The position numbers and the translations under genes are program-made. DNA of 64,000 nt from Ahrensia sp. R2A130 (lineage in GTDB: Bacteria; Pseudomonadota; Alphaproteobacteria; Rhizobiales; Rhizobiaceae), in assembly GCF_000179775.1 (NCBI RefSeq), contig NZ_AEEB01000017.1, forward strand, positions 186,001 to 250,000. Direction: 5' to 3'. The notes beneath the pieces are model-generated. The model saw only the letters and a program-made list of their open reading frames with translations, did no database searches and was not told where the DNA came from. How positions within the stretch are numbered: position 1 is the first letter of the stretch; each line of letters opens with the position of its first letter. Below, in pieces: positions 16,617 to 26,619 of the stretch.

Positions 16617-16727
16617 TTAGCCGGAAACTGTAACCGGTGCTTTGCCTTTGCCTTTGCCGATGCCTTCGCAAGCGGTGAGGCCGAAAAGGGCAAGGCATGC
16701 CAGAGAAGCGATGAAAATCTTTTTCAT
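16617..16727 (-). CDS. 36-residue entericidin-like lipoprotein
   Basis: Very small gene encoding a signal peptide M-K-K-I-F-I-A-S-L-A-C-L-A-L-F-G-L-T-A-C, lipobox L-T-A-C with lipid Cys at residue 20, then a mature peptide of 17 residues with a G-K repeat (G-K-G-K-G-K). A good GGATCCCCCC spacing and two hairpins downstream support a real transcript. Entericidin-type toxins/antidotes have this layout, but similar tiny lipoproteins of unknown function are common. Confidence 0.72.
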   Translation of the reverse strand: MKKIFIASLACLALFGLTACEGIGKGKGKAPVTVSG

Positions 16728-16960
16728 GGGGGGATCCTGATGGTTGGGTGTTTTTGGGGTTGCCGGCGTTCTGCAAGCCGACAACATCTGAGTAGTTTAG
16801 GACGTCAGCAGTTAAGAAATATGTTCAACAGGGCCTTAAGTTTTTATTTGATGGCAGCGTTGCAAAACCGCACCATTAACCTCTCAGCGAAAATTGATAC
16901 GCAACCCGTTGCAGGTTTGATAAGTTGCGGTTTCGATATTCGAAGAGACCGGAGCATCTT

Positions 16961-17464
16961 ATGCGCCTTCTGAAAATTGCTACTGCTGCCATCTTTGCTA
17001 CAGCAGCATTTGCTGTTGCTACACCAGCCTCGGCCCGTTCTGTCGTTGCTGCTGATGTACCTCGCGGCACAATCCTCGTGGATACCAGCCAGCGCCGTCT
17101 CTATCTCGGCCTCGGTCGTGGGCAAGCGCTGTCCTATACGGTGGCTGTTGGTCGTGCTGGTAAGCAGTGGACGGGAACCACCCGTATTCGCTCAAAACGC
17201 TGGAAACCGGCATGGTCCCCGACGGCAGAGATTATCCGCGAGAACCCCGGTATTCAGCGCGTAATCCCGTCAATGGCAGCCAACAACCCTATGGGCGTTG
17301 CAGCGCTTGTGTTGGGTAAGAAGCAATATGCCATCCATGGCACGAACCGCCCGTCGAAGATCGGCAAGGCCGTTTCATACGGGTGCATTCGGATGCGGAA
17401 CGCGGATATCGCCGACCTTTATAAGCGTGTTGGCTGGGGCACCCGCGTTATCGTTCAGCGCTAG
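16961..17464 (+). CDS. L,D-transpeptidase (YkuD family), exported
   Basis: Periplasmic enzyme that makes 3-3 peptidoglycan crosslinks or attaches proteins to peptidoglycan. 167 residues with signal peptide 1-26 (ending A-S-A-R). The YkuD catalytic motif is intact: H-G-T-N near 125-128, then S-Y-G-C-I-R-M near 138-144 with the nucleophilic Cys. ATG 16961 is preferred over an in-frame start 36 bases upstream because it places the basic n-region directly before the hydrophobic core. Convergent with tolB, with 15 bases between stops. Confidence 0.92.
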   Translation: MRLLKIATAAIFATAAFAVATPASARSVVAADVPRGTILVDTSQRRLYLGLGRGQALSYTVAVGRAGKQWTGTTRIRSKRWKPAWSPTAEIIRENPGIQRVIPSMAANNPMGVAALVLGKKQYAIHGTNRPSKIGKAVSYGCIRMRNADIADLYKRVGWGTRVIVQR

Positions 17465-17479
17465 GCGCGCGGTGCAACT

Positions 17480-18814
17480 CTAGTCGAGAAGCGGGCTCCA
17501 CGCAGGGTCGCTGGCGAATGTCTTGGTAGGCACCTGCTGCTCGTTTCGTCCGGTTAGATCGATGCTGTAAAGCTTCGGTCCACCACCCGCGCCGGGTGTT
17601 TCGCGGAAGAACATCAGCAGGCGACCGTTGGGGGCCCATGTGGGGCCTTCATTGTGATAGCCTTCGGTCAAGATGCGCTCACCCTTACCGTCCGGACGCA
17701 TGACCCCGATAAGGAAGTTACCGCCAGACCGTTTGGTAAACGCGATCAAATCTCCGCGCGGCGACCAGACCGGCGTCGAATAACTGCCCGTGCCAAACGA
17801 AATACGCGTTGGCGACGATCCATCAGCACCCATGACGTAAAGCTGCTGGCGGCCACCACGGTCACTTTCAAACACGATACGACGACCGTCTGGCGAGAAG
17901 GATGGTGATGTGTCGATGGCCGGTGTGTTGGTCAGCCGTGTGGTGCTGCGCGAGCGCAAGTCCATCGAATAGATATTGGCATTACCATCCTGCTGCAGGC
18001 TCATGACGATGCGTTGACCGTCCGGCGAAAAGCGCGGTGAAAACGTCATGGAGGGGAAGTTCCCCACCACTTCGCGCTGGCCGGTTTCAATCTGTAAAAG
18101 ATAAACCCGTGGCTCGCCACCAGCGAAAGACATGTAGGTGATTTCCTGACGCGATGGCGAAAAGCGCGGCGTCAAAACAAGGTCGGAACCGTTGGTCAGC
18201 ATGCGGTTGTTGAAACCATCCTGATCCATGATCGCGAGTTGCTTCACACGTTTGTTCTTCGGCCCACTCTCGGCAACGTAAACGACACGGGTATCGAAAT
18301 AGCCCTTCTCACCGGTAAGCGCTTTGTAGATGGCATCGGCAATGATGTGGCCAACACGGCGCGCGTTTTGCGGGTTAGTGGAATATTGCGACCCCACCAA
18401 CTGCTCGCCGCCATAGGTGTCCCACAGGCGAAATTCTGTGCGAAAACGTCCGCCACCTTCGGAGACTACACGACCGGTCACGAGCGCTTGCGCCTTGATG
18501 GCGGTCCAGCTCTGAAAGTTCGGCTGTGCGTTGGTGTCGCTTATGTTCTCAATGAACGCTGCCGGATCTATCGGAGCAAACAGGCCCGACCGCTTAAGGT
18601 CAGAGGTTACTACTCCCGCGATTTCAGCGCCCAACCCGCCTTCTCCAAGAAAAGATGTGATGGCAATGGGCAGCGGTTCGACATTACCGCGCGTGACATC
18701 AATCTCCACACGCGCCTGCGCTGTGAAGGTCGCCATGACGATCATTGCGAACGCCGAGATCAATGCTGCGGTCAAGCGGGTGAGTGAGGTGCGGGGCATG
18801 GCAGAAATCATCAT
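17480..18814 (-). CDS. tolB: Tol-Pal system periplasmic beta-propeller TolB
   Basis: Periplasmic partner of Pal and TolA, needed for outer-membrane constriction at division. 444 residues: signal peptide (cleaved near T-A-Q-A), N-terminal domain, then propeller repeats with typical S-P-D-G-R/Q-R-I blades ([20 protein letters not shown]). Last gene of the ybgC-tolQ-R-A-B run. In most alphaproteobacteria pal follows tolB directly; here the next gene is a convergent L,D-transpeptidase, and pal lies at 43320. Confidence 0.97.
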   Translation of the reverse strand: MMISAMPRTSLTRLTAALISAFAMIVMATFTAQARVEIDVTRGNVEPLPIAITSFLGEGGLGAEIAGVVTSDLKRSGLFAPIDPAAFIENISDTNAQPNFQSWTAIKAQALVTGRVVSEGGGRFRTEFRLWDTYGGEQLVGSQYSTNPQNARRVGHIIADAIYKALTGEKGYFDTRVVYVAESGPKNKRVKQLAIMDQDGFNNRMLTNGSDLVLTPRFSPSRQEITYMSFAGGEPRVYLLQIETGQREVVGNFPSMTFSPRFSPDGQRIVMSLQQDGNANIYSMDLRSRSTTRLTNTPAIDTSPSFSPDGRRIVFESDRGGRQQLYVMGADGSSPTRISFGTGSYSTPVWSPRGDLIAFTKRSGGNFLIGVMRPDGKGERILTEGYHNEGPTWAPNGRLLMFFRETPGAGGGPKLYSIDLTGRNEQQVPTKTFASDPAWSPLLD

Positions 18815-18889
18815 TTTTGAATTCGCGGTTCAGGCTGGAGCGCGGAAGGCGCTGGAATTTCGGTTCAGGTGCTTGGCAGCAGCTTGCGG

Positions 18890-19921
18890 CTACAACATGT
18901 CGGCAAGGGAGAAATTCACGGTGAACTCTTTCCAAGTGTCATATTTATCGGCGGGCAGATTGTAGGGCGCGCAGGACTCAATTGCAGAACGAACAGCGAC
19001 GGCGAGAATGGCGCGTGTCGGACCATCCGTGCCGGAGGTCTTGGGTCGAACCCGACCATCAATAGTCCCGTCACGGTTCAGCTTGAAGTCCACGGTAGCA
19101 CGCATCTTAGCAGCATCAGGGTGTCCGGAAAGAGCTGCAACATTCCAGCAACCGCTCAAGCGACCGCGCACGGCATCAATGGTGCTCTGCGAGAGTTTCC
19201 CGGATGTCGCACCTTTTTTGGTGCCCAAGCCCGCTTTTTCTTTGGTCGATGCCTTTGCACCACCGCCTGATGTCTCAGCCTTGTTCACCGTCGCCTTTTT
19301 AGTTGCATCAGTTTCCTTGGCAGGTGCGGCTTCAGGTGCTGGCCGCGTTGGACGCGCTTTCGGCGCTGCTACCTGATCAGGCAATTTCAGCACGTCAGGG
19401 TCGGCCTGCGTTTCGGTCGGTTCTGCGACCGGCTGGTTCTCTTTCAGCAACATTGCGATGTCTGTTTTCGGTTCCGGCTTAGGCGGCTCCGGTTCAGCCT
19501 CGGCGGCCTTAGGCTCCGGTGGGGCGGGTTCCGGCGGCTTGGGTTCGGGTTTCGCCTTAGGCGGCTCGGGCTCTTTTACCGGCTCCGGTTTTGGCGTCGG
19601 CGTGGGTGCTTCAGTTTTTTCTACCGGCGGCGCAGGCGCTTCTTTTTCTGCCTGAACTTCGGTGTCCTTGGCCGCATCGCCTACGGTGCGCGCAGCGGGC
19701 AGGCTTACCTGACGCTGCGTTTCCTTTGGAGCAGGCGGATTCTCGTTCGTTGCCTTGCGGTCGCCCTTCACATTGCGCGTGAACTCCGAGATGGAAACAA
19801 GCTCGATGGGCAGCGCTTCAACCTCAAGCGCAGGCAGCGGTTTTGGCGCGCCGATGGAAACCATGGCGAAACCCAAAATGGCCGCATGCGCTACCGAGGA
19901 TAGGACGACACCGGTTTTCAT
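18890..19921 (-). CDS. tolA: Tol-Pal system inner-membrane protein TolA
   Basis: 343 residues: N-terminal membrane helix (residues 5-25), a long periplasmic Pro/Glu/Lys-rich region near residues 70-230 that spans the periplasm, and a C-terminal TonB/TolA-like domain of about 100 residues starting S-Q-S-T-I-D-A-V-R-G-R. Two Cys (S-G-C-W near 259 and S-C-A-P near 316) match the conserved disulfide of TolA C-domains. Follows tolR by one base. Confidence 0.94.
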   Translation of the reverse strand: MKTGVVLSSVAHAAILGFAMVSIGAPKPLPALEVEALPIELVSISEFTRNVKGDRKATNENPPAPKETQRQVSLPAARTVGDAAKDTEVQAEKEAPAPPVEKTEAPTPTPKPEPVKEPEPPKAKPEPKPPEPAPPEPKAAEAEPEPPKPEPKTDIAMLLKENQPVAEPTETQADPDVLKLPDQVAAPKARPTRPAPEAAPAKETDATKKATVNKAETSGGGAKASTKEKAGLGTKKGATSGKLSQSTIDAVRGRLSGCWNVAALSGHPDAAKMRATVDFKLNRDGTIDGRVRPKTSGTDGPTRAILAVAVRSAIESCAPYNLPADKYDTWKEFTVNFSLADML

Positions 19922-19922
19922 A

Positions 19923-20372
19923 TCAGTTGGACTGCTCCTGCAGGGTCACGAGGCCGATTTTCTTGTATCCGGCAGCATTCAGCGCACCCATAATGCGCAT
20001 GACAGTGCCGTAATCCGTGGCCCTGTCGCCGCGTACATAAAGACGCTCTTCATAACCGTTCTTGGCGATAGCCGTCAGCTTTGGCACAATTTCGGCGGGG
20101 TCGATTTCGGTTTCCTGCAAAAACACCTTGCCGTCTTCACGGACAGAAATCGTGATCGGCTGGGTTTCGGAGTTCAGCTGTTTGGCCTGACTTTCCGGCA
20201 GATCGATGGGCACACCCACCGTCAACAACGGCGCCGCCACCATAAAGATGATGAGCAGCACCAGCATCACGTCCACGAAGGGCGTGACGTTGATCTCGCT
20301 CATCGGCGCGTGGCGACGCGAGCGTCTGCGACGACCGCCCGACACTCCACTATTTCCTACGGACATGCCCAT
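19923..20372 (-). CDS. tolR: Tol-Pal system proton-channel protein TolR
   Basis: 149 residues. Short Arg-rich N-terminus, one membrane helix with the conserved proton-path Asp in V-D-V-M-L-V-L-L-I-I-F-M near residues 33-44, and a periplasmic ExbD/TolR domain. Twelve bases after tolQ and one before tolA. Confidence 0.96.
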   Translation of the reverse strand: MGMSVGNSGVSGGRRRRSRRHAPMSEINVTPFVDVMLVLLIIFMVAAPLLTVGVPIDLPESQAKQLNSETQPITISVREDGKVFLQETEIDPAEIVPKLTAIAKNGYEERLYVRGDRATDYGTVMRIMGALNAAGYKKIGLVTLQEQSN

Positions 20373-20384
20373 TAAACAGACTCC

Positions 20385-21182
20385 TTAAGCCGCAGACTTC
20401 TCATCAACCTGTCGCGATAATATGGCGGAGAATTCGTCGGCGAAGCCTTCCATGCGGTTGCCTATCTTGCCCGCATCAGCCGAAAGCTTGTTGTAGGCGA
20501 TAACGGCAGGAATGGCGGCCAGCAGGCCGAGTGCGGTGGCCAGCAGCGCTTCCGCGATGCCCGGTGCGACGACGGCGAGATTGGTAGATTTCGATCCTGC
20601 AATCGCCTGAAACGATGTCATGATGCCCACCACAGTGCCAAACAGACCCACGAATGGTGCGGCTGAACCCAGTGTTGCAAGGAACAGAAGTCGCTTCTCC
20701 AGCGTCTCCATTTCCTTCGACATGGCGACATCAAGTTGTTTGTCGATGCGTGTTTGCAATCCGATTGGAGAGCGCGCGTTGCGCTCGAATGAGCGTTTCC
20801 ATTCGCCCATGGCGGCCACGAAAAGTGCGGCCATCCCCGTCTGCTGCTGCATGGAAAGTGTTTGATAAAGTTGTTCCAACGACTGACCTGACCAGAACAC
20901 CTGCTCGAATTGATCGATCTGGCGTTTCACCCGTCCGAACAACAACATCTTGTCCACGATGATCGCCCAGCACCAGATGGATGCAACGATCAGCCCGATC
21001 ATGACGATTTTCACCACCAGGCCCGCTTCGAGGAACAGCCCGATCAGGGACGTGTCCACCGTGGGCGCGGCAAGCCCTTCGCGGGTAACCTCCTGCGCAA
21101 AGGCTGGCGCGAAAGATGCGGCTGCAAGAATGGTGAGAAGCACTGCGGCGAGGGCCGTCAGGCGCGGGGAAATGGCGCTCAT
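20385..21182 (-). CDS. tolQ: Tol-Pal system proton-channel protein TolQ
   Basis: 265 residues of the MotA/TolQ/ExbB family. It has an N-terminal hydrophobic segment, a helix near residues 52-73, a cytoplasmic loop with F-E-R-N-A-R-S, and the paired helices L-G-S-A-A-P-F-V-G-L-F-G-T-V-V-G-I-M and A-T-A-L-G-L-L-A-A-I-P-A-V. It is preceded by a 181-base gap after ybgC, so the tolQRAB part may have its own promoter. Confidence 0.97.
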   Translation of the reverse strand: MSAISPRLTALAAVLLTILAAASFAPAFAQEVTREGLAAPTVDTSLIGLFLEAGLVVKIVMIGLIVASIWCWAIIVDKMLLFGRVKRQIDQFEQVFWSGQSLEQLYQTLSMQQQTGMAALFVAAMGEWKRSFERNARSPIGLQTRIDKQLDVAMSKEMETLEKRLLFLATLGSAAPFVGLFGTVVGIMTSFQAIAGSKSTNLAVVAPGIAEALLATALGLLAAIPAVIAYNKLSADAGKIGNRMEGFADEFSAILSRQVDEKSAA

Positions 21183-21342
21183 GAAGTCTTATCCGAAACG
21201 TTTGGGCGTGACCGGTGCCATTGCAGGCGGGGCGTGTCGTCTTTCCGGTATGGCGTTAAATAGGGTGGAAACATGACCGTCACCGATCCCCGTTGCAGGC
21301 TGACCCGCTCAATCGCAGGCCGACTCCGCACCATCGCCCGTT

Positions 21343-21357
21343 ATGGTTAACGATTCC
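21343..21357 (-). promoter_or_regulatory. CtrA-like half site and GANTC site upstream of tolQ
   Basis: On the minus strand GGAATCGTTAACCAT: a GANTC sequence directly followed by TTAACCAT, a half-site form found near alphaproteobacterial CtrA-controlled genes. It lies about 160 bases before tolQ, between ybgC and tolQ. No second TTAA at the right spacing, so support is weak. Confidence 0.3.
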
Positions 21358-21363
21358 TTGCCG

Positions 21364-21807
21364 TTAGCTGCTTTGGATGCCCAGCAGTTCCTGCAGCTCG
21401 GCAGGGTAACGCCGCGGCTTACCCTCACGGTTGATGAGAACAACGGTCACGACCGCAGCGATGAGAACGTCGTCCTTGCAGGTGATCGACTGCTTGAAGG
21501 TCAACCGCAGCCCCTTCAACACACCGCGATGGGTGGTGACCGTCAGCACATCGTCGATGCGCGCTGCGCCTTTGTAGTCGATTTCCATCCGGTGAACCGC
21601 AAACGCCAGTGGCTCACCGAACCGTCCCGCATCCATCTCACTGTGATGCACGCCCAGCATCCGCACATAGTCCGAGCGGCCATGCTCCAAAAAATCTAGA
21701 TACCGCCCGTGATAAACCACGCCGGAAAAATCCGTGTGCTCGAAATACACCCGTTCGGTGCGGGTGTGGTGGTTTTCGTAAACTTTACCGGTATCGGGTG
21801 CTGTCAT
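21364..21807 (-). CDS. ybgC: Tol-Pal-associated acyl-CoA thioesterase YbgC
   Basis: Cytoplasmic hotdog-fold thioesterase, 147 residues. The active-site motif [12 protein letters not shown] (catalytic Asp) is near residues 22-33. Its ATG overlaps the ruvB stop by four bases, indicating translational coupling within the ruv-tol gene run. Confidence 0.94.
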   Translation of the reverse strand: MTAPDTGKVYENHHTRTERVYFEHTDFSGVVYHGRYLDFLEHGRSDYVRMLGVHHSEMDAGRFGEPLAFAVHRMEIDYKGAARIDDVLTVTTHRGVLKGLRLTFKQSITCKDDVLIAAVVTVVLINREGKPRRYPAELQELLGIQSS

Positions 21808-22856
21808 GCGTCATCGCCTTCTTCGAACAGCGTGGCCTGACGGCTTTCCAACCCGCCTGGTACGGCGAGGCCCATGTGGTCGAAGGCGCGGGGTGTCATC
21901 ATGCGGCCTCTTGGCGTGCGCTGGATGAAGCCCTGTTGGATGAGGTAGGGCTCGATGATGTCTTCGATGGCGTCGCGCGGTTCCGAGAGAGAAGCGGCGA
22001 TGGTTTCGATACCCACCGGCCCGCCGCCGAAATTCATGCCGATCACGTCGAGATAGCGCCGGTCGAGTTCATCCAATCCGGACGGGTCGACGCCGAGTTG
22101 GTTCAGCGCGTTGTCGGCGATGGTGCGGGTGATCTTGTCGCCACCTGCCACAATGGCGAAATCACGAACGCGGCGCAGCAAACGGCCTGCGATACGAGGC
22201 GTGCCGCGCGCCCGTTTTGCAATTTCCAGCGCGCCTGCATCTTCGATGCCAATCCCAAAAATTCGTGCGCCGCGTCTCACGATGAGTTCGAGTTCCGGCA
22301 CGGTGTAGAATTGCAGGCGGATGGGAATGCCGAAACGATCCCGCAGCGGTGTGGTCAGCAGGCCAAGCCGAGTTGTGGCTGCCACCAGCGTGAACTTGGC
22401 AAGATCGATCTTTACCGAACGCGCAGCCGGGCCTTCCCCGATGATAAGGTCGAGCTGATAGTCTTCCATCGCGGGATAGAGGATCTCTTCAACGGCAGGG
22501 TTCAGCCGGTGGATTTCATCAATGAACAGCACATCGCGATCTTCAAGGTTGGTCAGCAGTGCTGCCAGATCGCCCGCCTTGGCAATGACAGGGCCAGAGG
22601 TGGAGCGGAAGTTGACGCCCAACTCCTTTGCCATGATCTGCGCCAGCGTCGTTTTGCCCAATCCAGGCGGGCCGACGAACAGCACGTGGTCCAGCGCCTC
22701 ACCGCGCTGCTTGGCGGCTTCGATGAACACCGAAAGGTTAGCCCGCGCCTGTTCTTGCCCGGTAAAGTCCGACAGGCGGTCGGGACGGATCGAAGCGTCA
22801 TGATCTTCTGTCTTCCGCTCGCCGTCGATGATGCGGTCTTCGTTCTCGTCGCTCAC
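21804..22856 (-). CDS. ruvB: Holliday junction branch-migration helicase RuvB
   Basis: AAA+ motor of the RuvABC complex. 350 residues; Walker [10 protein letters not shown] near 64-72, Walker B L-F-I-D-E-I-H-R near 112-119, arginine-finger region G-P-A-A-R-S, and a C-terminal winged helix (R-T-P-R-G-R). Overlaps ruvA by four bases upstream and ybgC by four downstream. Confidence 0.98.
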   Translation of the reverse strand: MSDENEDRIIDGERKTEDHDASIRPDRLSDFTGQEQARANLSVFIEAAKQRGEALDHVLFVGPPGLGKTTLAQIMAKELGVNFRSTSGPVIAKAGDLAALLTNLEDRDVLFIDEIHRLNPAVEEILYPAMEDYQLDLIIGEGPAARSVKIDLAKFTLVAATTRLGLLTTPLRDRFGIPIRLQFYTVPELELIVRRGARIFGIGIEDAGALEIAKRARGTPRIAGRLLRRVRDFAIVAGGDKITRTIADNALNQLGVDPSGLDELDRRYLDVIGMNFGGGPVGIETIAASLSEPRDAIEDIIEPYLIQQGFIQRTPRGRMMTPRAFDHMGLAVPGGLESRQATLFEEGDDA

Positions 22857-23470
22857 GAACTCAATTCCTTCAGACCCATCCGGATCAACGTCGCGCTTGG
22901 TGCATCATCGCCCGCTTTATCGAGCGCCAATTTCACGGCGGCACTCGCCTGCTGGCTGCTGTAGCCAAGGTTGGTGAGGGCGGAGACAGCGTCCTGCACT
23001 GCGCTACTGGCGGCACCCGCGCCGAGTTCCTGTTGCAGACCGATTGTGCCGGTGGCATCGCCGGAAAGGGCAGGGGCCTTGTCTTTCAATTCTGCCACGA
23101 TGCGCTGCGCTACCTTGGGGCCGACGCCTGGGGCGCGAGCGACGGTCGCTTTGTCTTGCAATGCGATGGCCGACGCGATTTCGCCCGGCGTCAAAGTGCC
23201 AAGGATGGCCAGTGCCACCCGCGCGCCCACGCCCTGCACGTTTTGCAACAGACGGAACCAGTTGCGCTCGAGATCGGCGGTGAAGCCATAAAGTTTAATT
23301 TCCGTTTCGCGCACATGAGTCTCGATCGCCAACTGCGCAGCTTCTCCTGCGGCGGGCAGAGTGCCCATGGTCCGCGTCGAGCAATGCACCTGATAGCCAA
23401 CCCCCTGCACATCGAGGATCACCCAATCTTCGCCGAATGAATCCACGGTGCCTTTGAGTTTGCCGATCAT
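22853..23470 (-). CDS. ruvA: Holliday junction DNA-binding protein RuvA
   Basis: 205 residues: N-terminal OB domain (M-I-G-K-L-K-G-T-V), tandem helix-hairpin-helix motifs (L-Q-N-V-Q-G-V-G and [12 protein letters not shown]) near residues 75-130, and a C-terminal domain that binds RuvB. ruvC normally lies directly upstream; here three genes on the opposite strand separate them. Confidence 0.97.
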   Translation of the reverse strand: MIGKLKGTVDSFGEDWVILDVQGVGYQVHCSTRTMGTLPAAGEAAQLAIETHVRETEIKLYGFTADLERNWFRLLQNVQGVGARVALAILGTLTPGEIASAIALQDKATVARAPGVGPKVAQRIVAELKDKAPALSGDATGTIGLQQELGAGAASSAVQDAVSALTNLGYSSQQASAAVKLALDKAGDDAPSATLIRMGLKELSS

Positions 23471-23675
23471 AGAATGTGAATCCGGTGTGTCCTGTTTGTT
23501 CTCAACTATCTTATGGCTGTAGCGAACGGAAGGGAGTGGGTAGCTGGAGGTGTGTGTTCATTTAACCATAGCAGTGGATGCGACCCGCTAGAGTCCCGTT
23601 CGGCAAATGATGAGCTTGCATATTTTTCAAATATCTCTAATTTCTTTTTAGACAGAAATAACAGGCATTACGATT

Positions 23676-24212
23676 ATGAATGAATTGCCGGTCGCCATCG
23701 ATACCTTCATTCTCCAATGGGGAGATATGGGCGCACGTTGGGGTGTGAACCGCTCGGTCGCACAAATCCATGCCTATCTCTATTTGGCCGAAGAACCTGT
23801 GACCGCTGAAGACGTGACGGAGGCATTGGGCATGGCGCGGTCCAACGTGTCGAATTCGCTGAAGGAGTTGCTGGCGTGGAAACTCGTCCACCGCGTGCCG
23901 GTTAGGGGCGACCGGCGGGAGCATTTTGCAGCTGAAACCGATGTTTGGGAAATTGCTGCAAAAATCGCGGAAGGGCGAAAACTGCGTGAACTCGATCCGG
24001 CCATCACCGCACTGGAAGACAGTGTGGCCCACGCTGCAGGCGACGGTGACGTGTCCAAAATCCAACGCGACCGCTTGAAGGCGATGCTCGATTTCACTCG
24101 TACCGCAGACCGCTTCTACGCACAGATGCTGGGCCTTTCGACACCCAAGCGAAAGGCGTTGCTGAAAATGGGGGCAAAGATTTCAAACCTCTTGCCTGCT
24201 GCCAAAGACTAA
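23676..24212 (+). CDS. GbsR/MarR-type transcriptional regulator
   Basis: 178 residues. Winged helix-turn-helix near residues 40-80 (V-T-A-E-D-V-T-E-A-L-G-M-A-R-S-N-V-S-N-S-L-K-E-L), followed by a helical dimerisation part; the start W-G-D-M-G-A-R-W-G-V-N-R is typical of the GbsR branch. It is first of three genes on the plus strand inserted between ruvA and ruvC, and 20 bases before the DUF4166 gene, so it most likely regulates that small operon. The effector is unknown. Confidence 0.87.
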   Translation: MNELPVAIDTFILQWGDMGARWGVNRSVAQIHAYLYLAEEPVTAEDVTEALGMARSNVSNSLKELLAWKLVHRVPVRGDRREHFAAETDVWEIAAKIAEGRKLRELDPAITALEDSVAHAAGDGDVSKIQRDRLKAMLDFTRTADRFYAQMLGLSTPKRKALLKMGAKISNLLPAAKD

Positions 24213-24232
24213 AATTTCAAGGGAGAGAGATC

Positions 24233-24928
24233 ATGAAACCTGCAGCCCGCATTCATCCTGACGCGGCCCCGCACCACATAGCTCGTAACGACAATTCGTT
24301 GATCGATCTTCGGTTCAGGGCATTGCTTGCAAAGGATGAATGGGACGCATTGCCCACCGGCACCCGCAGGCGTTTTGCCAAGCGGGTGAGTGATGGGCGG
24401 GCCGTTGTTTATGTTGGCCGGTTGACGAAAATGCACCTCAGCCGTGCAGGCCGCTGGCTCGCACACGGCCTGCGCATCATCGGTGCACCACTGCCCATCA
24501 ATGAAGATGTAAATGTGCCAAGCGTCGTGGCGGTTACTGAGGATGTCGCCAATGGCGGGCAGGTTTGGACGCGGGTCTATGCCAACAACAAGCGATTTCC
24601 CCAAGTCATTCATTCGGCCAAACGCTTTAGCGGGCCAACTGGCTTGGAAGAATATGTCGGCTGCGGTGTCGCGATGGCGCTGAACGTGCGGGTGGAAAAC
24701 GCCGTGCTGCTGTTTGAAAGCGCCGGTTACTATTTGCGCTTCGGCAAACGCCGCCTGCGGCTGCCGCGTTTTTTGATGCCGGGCGATCTACGCGTGAGCC
24801 ATCGCGATTTGTGCGATACCGACGAAGGCCGTTTCGAGTTCGGCCTGAAATTACACCACCCGTGGCTCGGTACGCTGCTGGAACAGGTTGGTGTGTTCGA
24901 AGAGCAGAAGGAGCCTGTCCATGGCTGA
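24233..24928 (+). CDS. DUF4166-domain protein
   Basis: 231 residues, cytoplasmic, no signal peptide. The fold expected for DUF4166 (R-F-R-A-L-L near residue 26, R-F-A-K-R-V, then R-W-L-A-H-G-L) is visible. The last eight bases overlap the start of the downstream saccharopine-dehydrogenase-like gene, so the two are translationally coupled. Elsewhere DUF4166 is, as I recall, found fused behind that same dehydrogenase type; here the parts are separate and in reverse order. Biochemical role unknown. Confidence 0.83.
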   Translation: MKPAARIHPDAAPHHIARNDNSLIDLRFRALLAKDEWDALPTGTRRRFAKRVSDGRAVVYVGRLTKMHLSRAGRWLAHGLRIIGAPLPINEDVNVPSVVAVTEDVANGGQVWTRVYANNKRFPQVIHSAKRFSGPTGLEEYVGCGVAMALNVRVENAVLLFESAGYYLRFGKRRLRLPRFLMPGDLRVSHRDLCDTDEGRFEFGLKLHHPWLGTLLEQVGVFEEQKEPVHG

Positions 24929-26048
24929 CGCCCCACGAACGATCCTCATCATTGGCGCGACCGGAATATTCGGAACGCGGCTTTCCCTGCATCTTTCTAA
25001 AACGGCTGGCCTGCAACTTGTATTAGCCTCTCGCAGTGCAGCGAAGGCTAAGGCATTGGTCGCAACGCTGACGAGCGAAGGTGCGGTGGCAGAATTGTTG
25101 CCGGTCCCATTGGACGTAACGAAGGCTTTGAAACAAAGTCTGCATCACTTGCAGCCTTTCGCCGTGATCGATTGTTCCGGCCCGTTTCAGGGGGCTGGGT
25201 ATCACGCCGCGCAGGCCGTTATCGAAAGCGGTGCGCATTTCATCGACCTTGCCGATGCCCGCGATTACCTCGCTGGCTTTCCCACTGCGTTGAACGATCA
25301 GGCCAAGGCCAATGGTGTTACTGTGATCGCAGGCGCGAGTTCCACGCCAAGCCTTTCCGGCTGCGTGGTGGATGAATTGGTTGCCGGTTGGCAAAGCGTG
25401 GACAACATCGACATTGCAATCAGCCCGGCCGGTCGCAGTGAGGTCGGGCAAGCTGTCATCGAAGCCATCATGTCTTATGTCGGCAAGCCTGTGGCCGTTT
25501 GGAAAGATGGACGTTTGGGCGAAGCGACCGGATGGGTCGACCGATGGACGATGCCTATGCCCGGCTTGGGCGAGCGTCGCGTTGCAGCAACCGAAACTTT
25601 CGATGCGGAGCGCTTGGGTAAGCGGCACAGCGTGACAGGACGGGTCAGCTTTGGTGCCGGTCTTGAATCGGCCATCGAACAACTCGGCATCGAAACCATG
25701 GCGAGACTGCGCAGTCGCGGCCTGTTGTTCGATCCTGCGCCCCTTGCGCCATGGTTCATTCGCGCCCGCAAACTTACCCGCGTGACCACCGGCAAAAGCG
25801 GTGGCATGGTGGTGGTTGTTGAAGGGCACGATGGCGATGGAAACCAACTTCGCCGCCAGTGGTCACTGTTGGCCGAACACGACGATGGTCCCTATGTGCC
25901 GGTTATGGCAACGGCTGCTGCGTTGCGGAAGCTGCTGATTGGTAACGTCGCTACTGGCGCCCATCTGGGTGCAGACATTCTCGAACTTGATGAGATCGAA
26001 GCGGAAATGGCTCCCTATTCCATCACCACGAAGATTGAAACGCTTTAG
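24921..26048 (+). CDS. Saccharopine-dehydrogenase-like NAD(P)-binding protein
   Basis: 375 residues. N-terminal Rossmann fold with [11 protein letters not shown] near residues 9-19, then [13 protein letters not shown] near 78-90, as in saccharopine reductase-like proteins. It is not a lysine enzyme by context: partners are a GbsR regulator and a DUF4166 protein. ATG 24921 lies inside the end of the DUF4166 gene. It ends four bases into the convergent ruvC gene (shared 26045-26048). Substrate unknown. Confidence 0.85.
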   Translation: MADAPRTILIIGATGIFGTRLSLHLSKTAGLQLVLASRSAAKAKALVATLTSEGAVAELLPVPLDVTKALKQSLHHLQPFAVIDCSGPFQGAGYHAAQAVIESGAHFIDLADARDYLAGFPTALNDQAKANGVTVIAGASSTPSLSGCVVDELVAGWQSVDNIDIAISPAGRSEVGQAVIEAIMSYVGKPVAVWKDGRLGEATGWVDRWTMPMPGLGERRVAATETFDAERLGKRHSVTGRVSFGAGLESAIEQLGIETMARLRSRGLLFDPAPLAPWFIRARKLTRVTTGKSGGMVVVVEGHDGDGNQLRRQWSLLAEHDDGPYVPVMATAAALRKLLIGNVATGAHLGADILELDEIEAEMAPYSITTKIETL

Positions 26049-26554
26049 CTTGCGGCAGCAATGCGCGCTGCTCCTCCACCGCGATGGTGGGCGTGGCATA
26101 TGGCGATGGCCAATCCGTCTGCGGCGTCTTCGGTATCCCACACGGCTTTGGGCAGCAACATGCCGACCATGAGCGCGATCTGCTTCTTGTCACCATGGCC
26201 GACGCCGATGACGGCTTTCTTCACGGCGTTGGGCGCGTATTCGGCCACGGGCAAACCCGCAAGCGCCGGCACCACCATGGCGATGCCGCGGGCCTGACCG
26301 AGCTTCAGCGTGGCGGTGGCGTCCTTGTTGACGAAGGTGTTTTCCACTGCTGCTTCGTCGGGTGATTGCGCCCGCAAAACGTCCTGCAAACCGTCGTGCA
26401 ACTCGCGCAATCGCGTGGCGAGGTCAGCCTTCGCGTTGCTCTTCACCGTACCAGCCGCGATGAACCGCAGCCGCGAGCCTTCGCTTTCCACCACGCCCCA
26501 GCCGGTGAAGCGCAGGCCCGGGTCGATGCCCAAAATGCGAACGGTGTGGTTCAT
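26045..26554 (-). CDS. ruvC: Holliday junction resolvase RuvC
   Basis: Endonuclease that resolves Holliday junctions with RuvAB. 169 residues, usual size. Acidic catalytic residues are in place: G-I-D-P-G near residue 9, V-E-N-T-F-V near 69, and the D-A-A-D-G pair near 141-145. ATG 26554 is chosen; an upstream in-frame extension of 22 residues has no family support. Separated from ruvA by a three-gene block on the other strand. Confidence 0.97.
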   Translation of the reverse strand: MNHTVRILGIDPGLRFTGWGVVESEGSRLRFIAAGTVKSNAKADLATRLRELHDGLQDVLRAQSPDEAAVENTFVNKDATATLKLGQARGIAMVVPALAGLPVAEYAPNAVKKAVIGVGHGDKKQIALMVGMLLPKAVWDTEDAADGLAIAICHAHHRGGGAARIAAAS

Positions 26555-26619
26555 GTTGCTTGCGAATCCTGCTGCTTCATCGGTAGCCTCATTTAAACGA
26601 AGTGAGCGGGAACGATGCA

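Noticed and set aside
21609-22964. 451-codon plus-strand open frame opposite ruvB and ybgC
   Set aside because: Antisense shadow of strongly conserved genes, rich in His, Cys and Arg as expected for a shadow.
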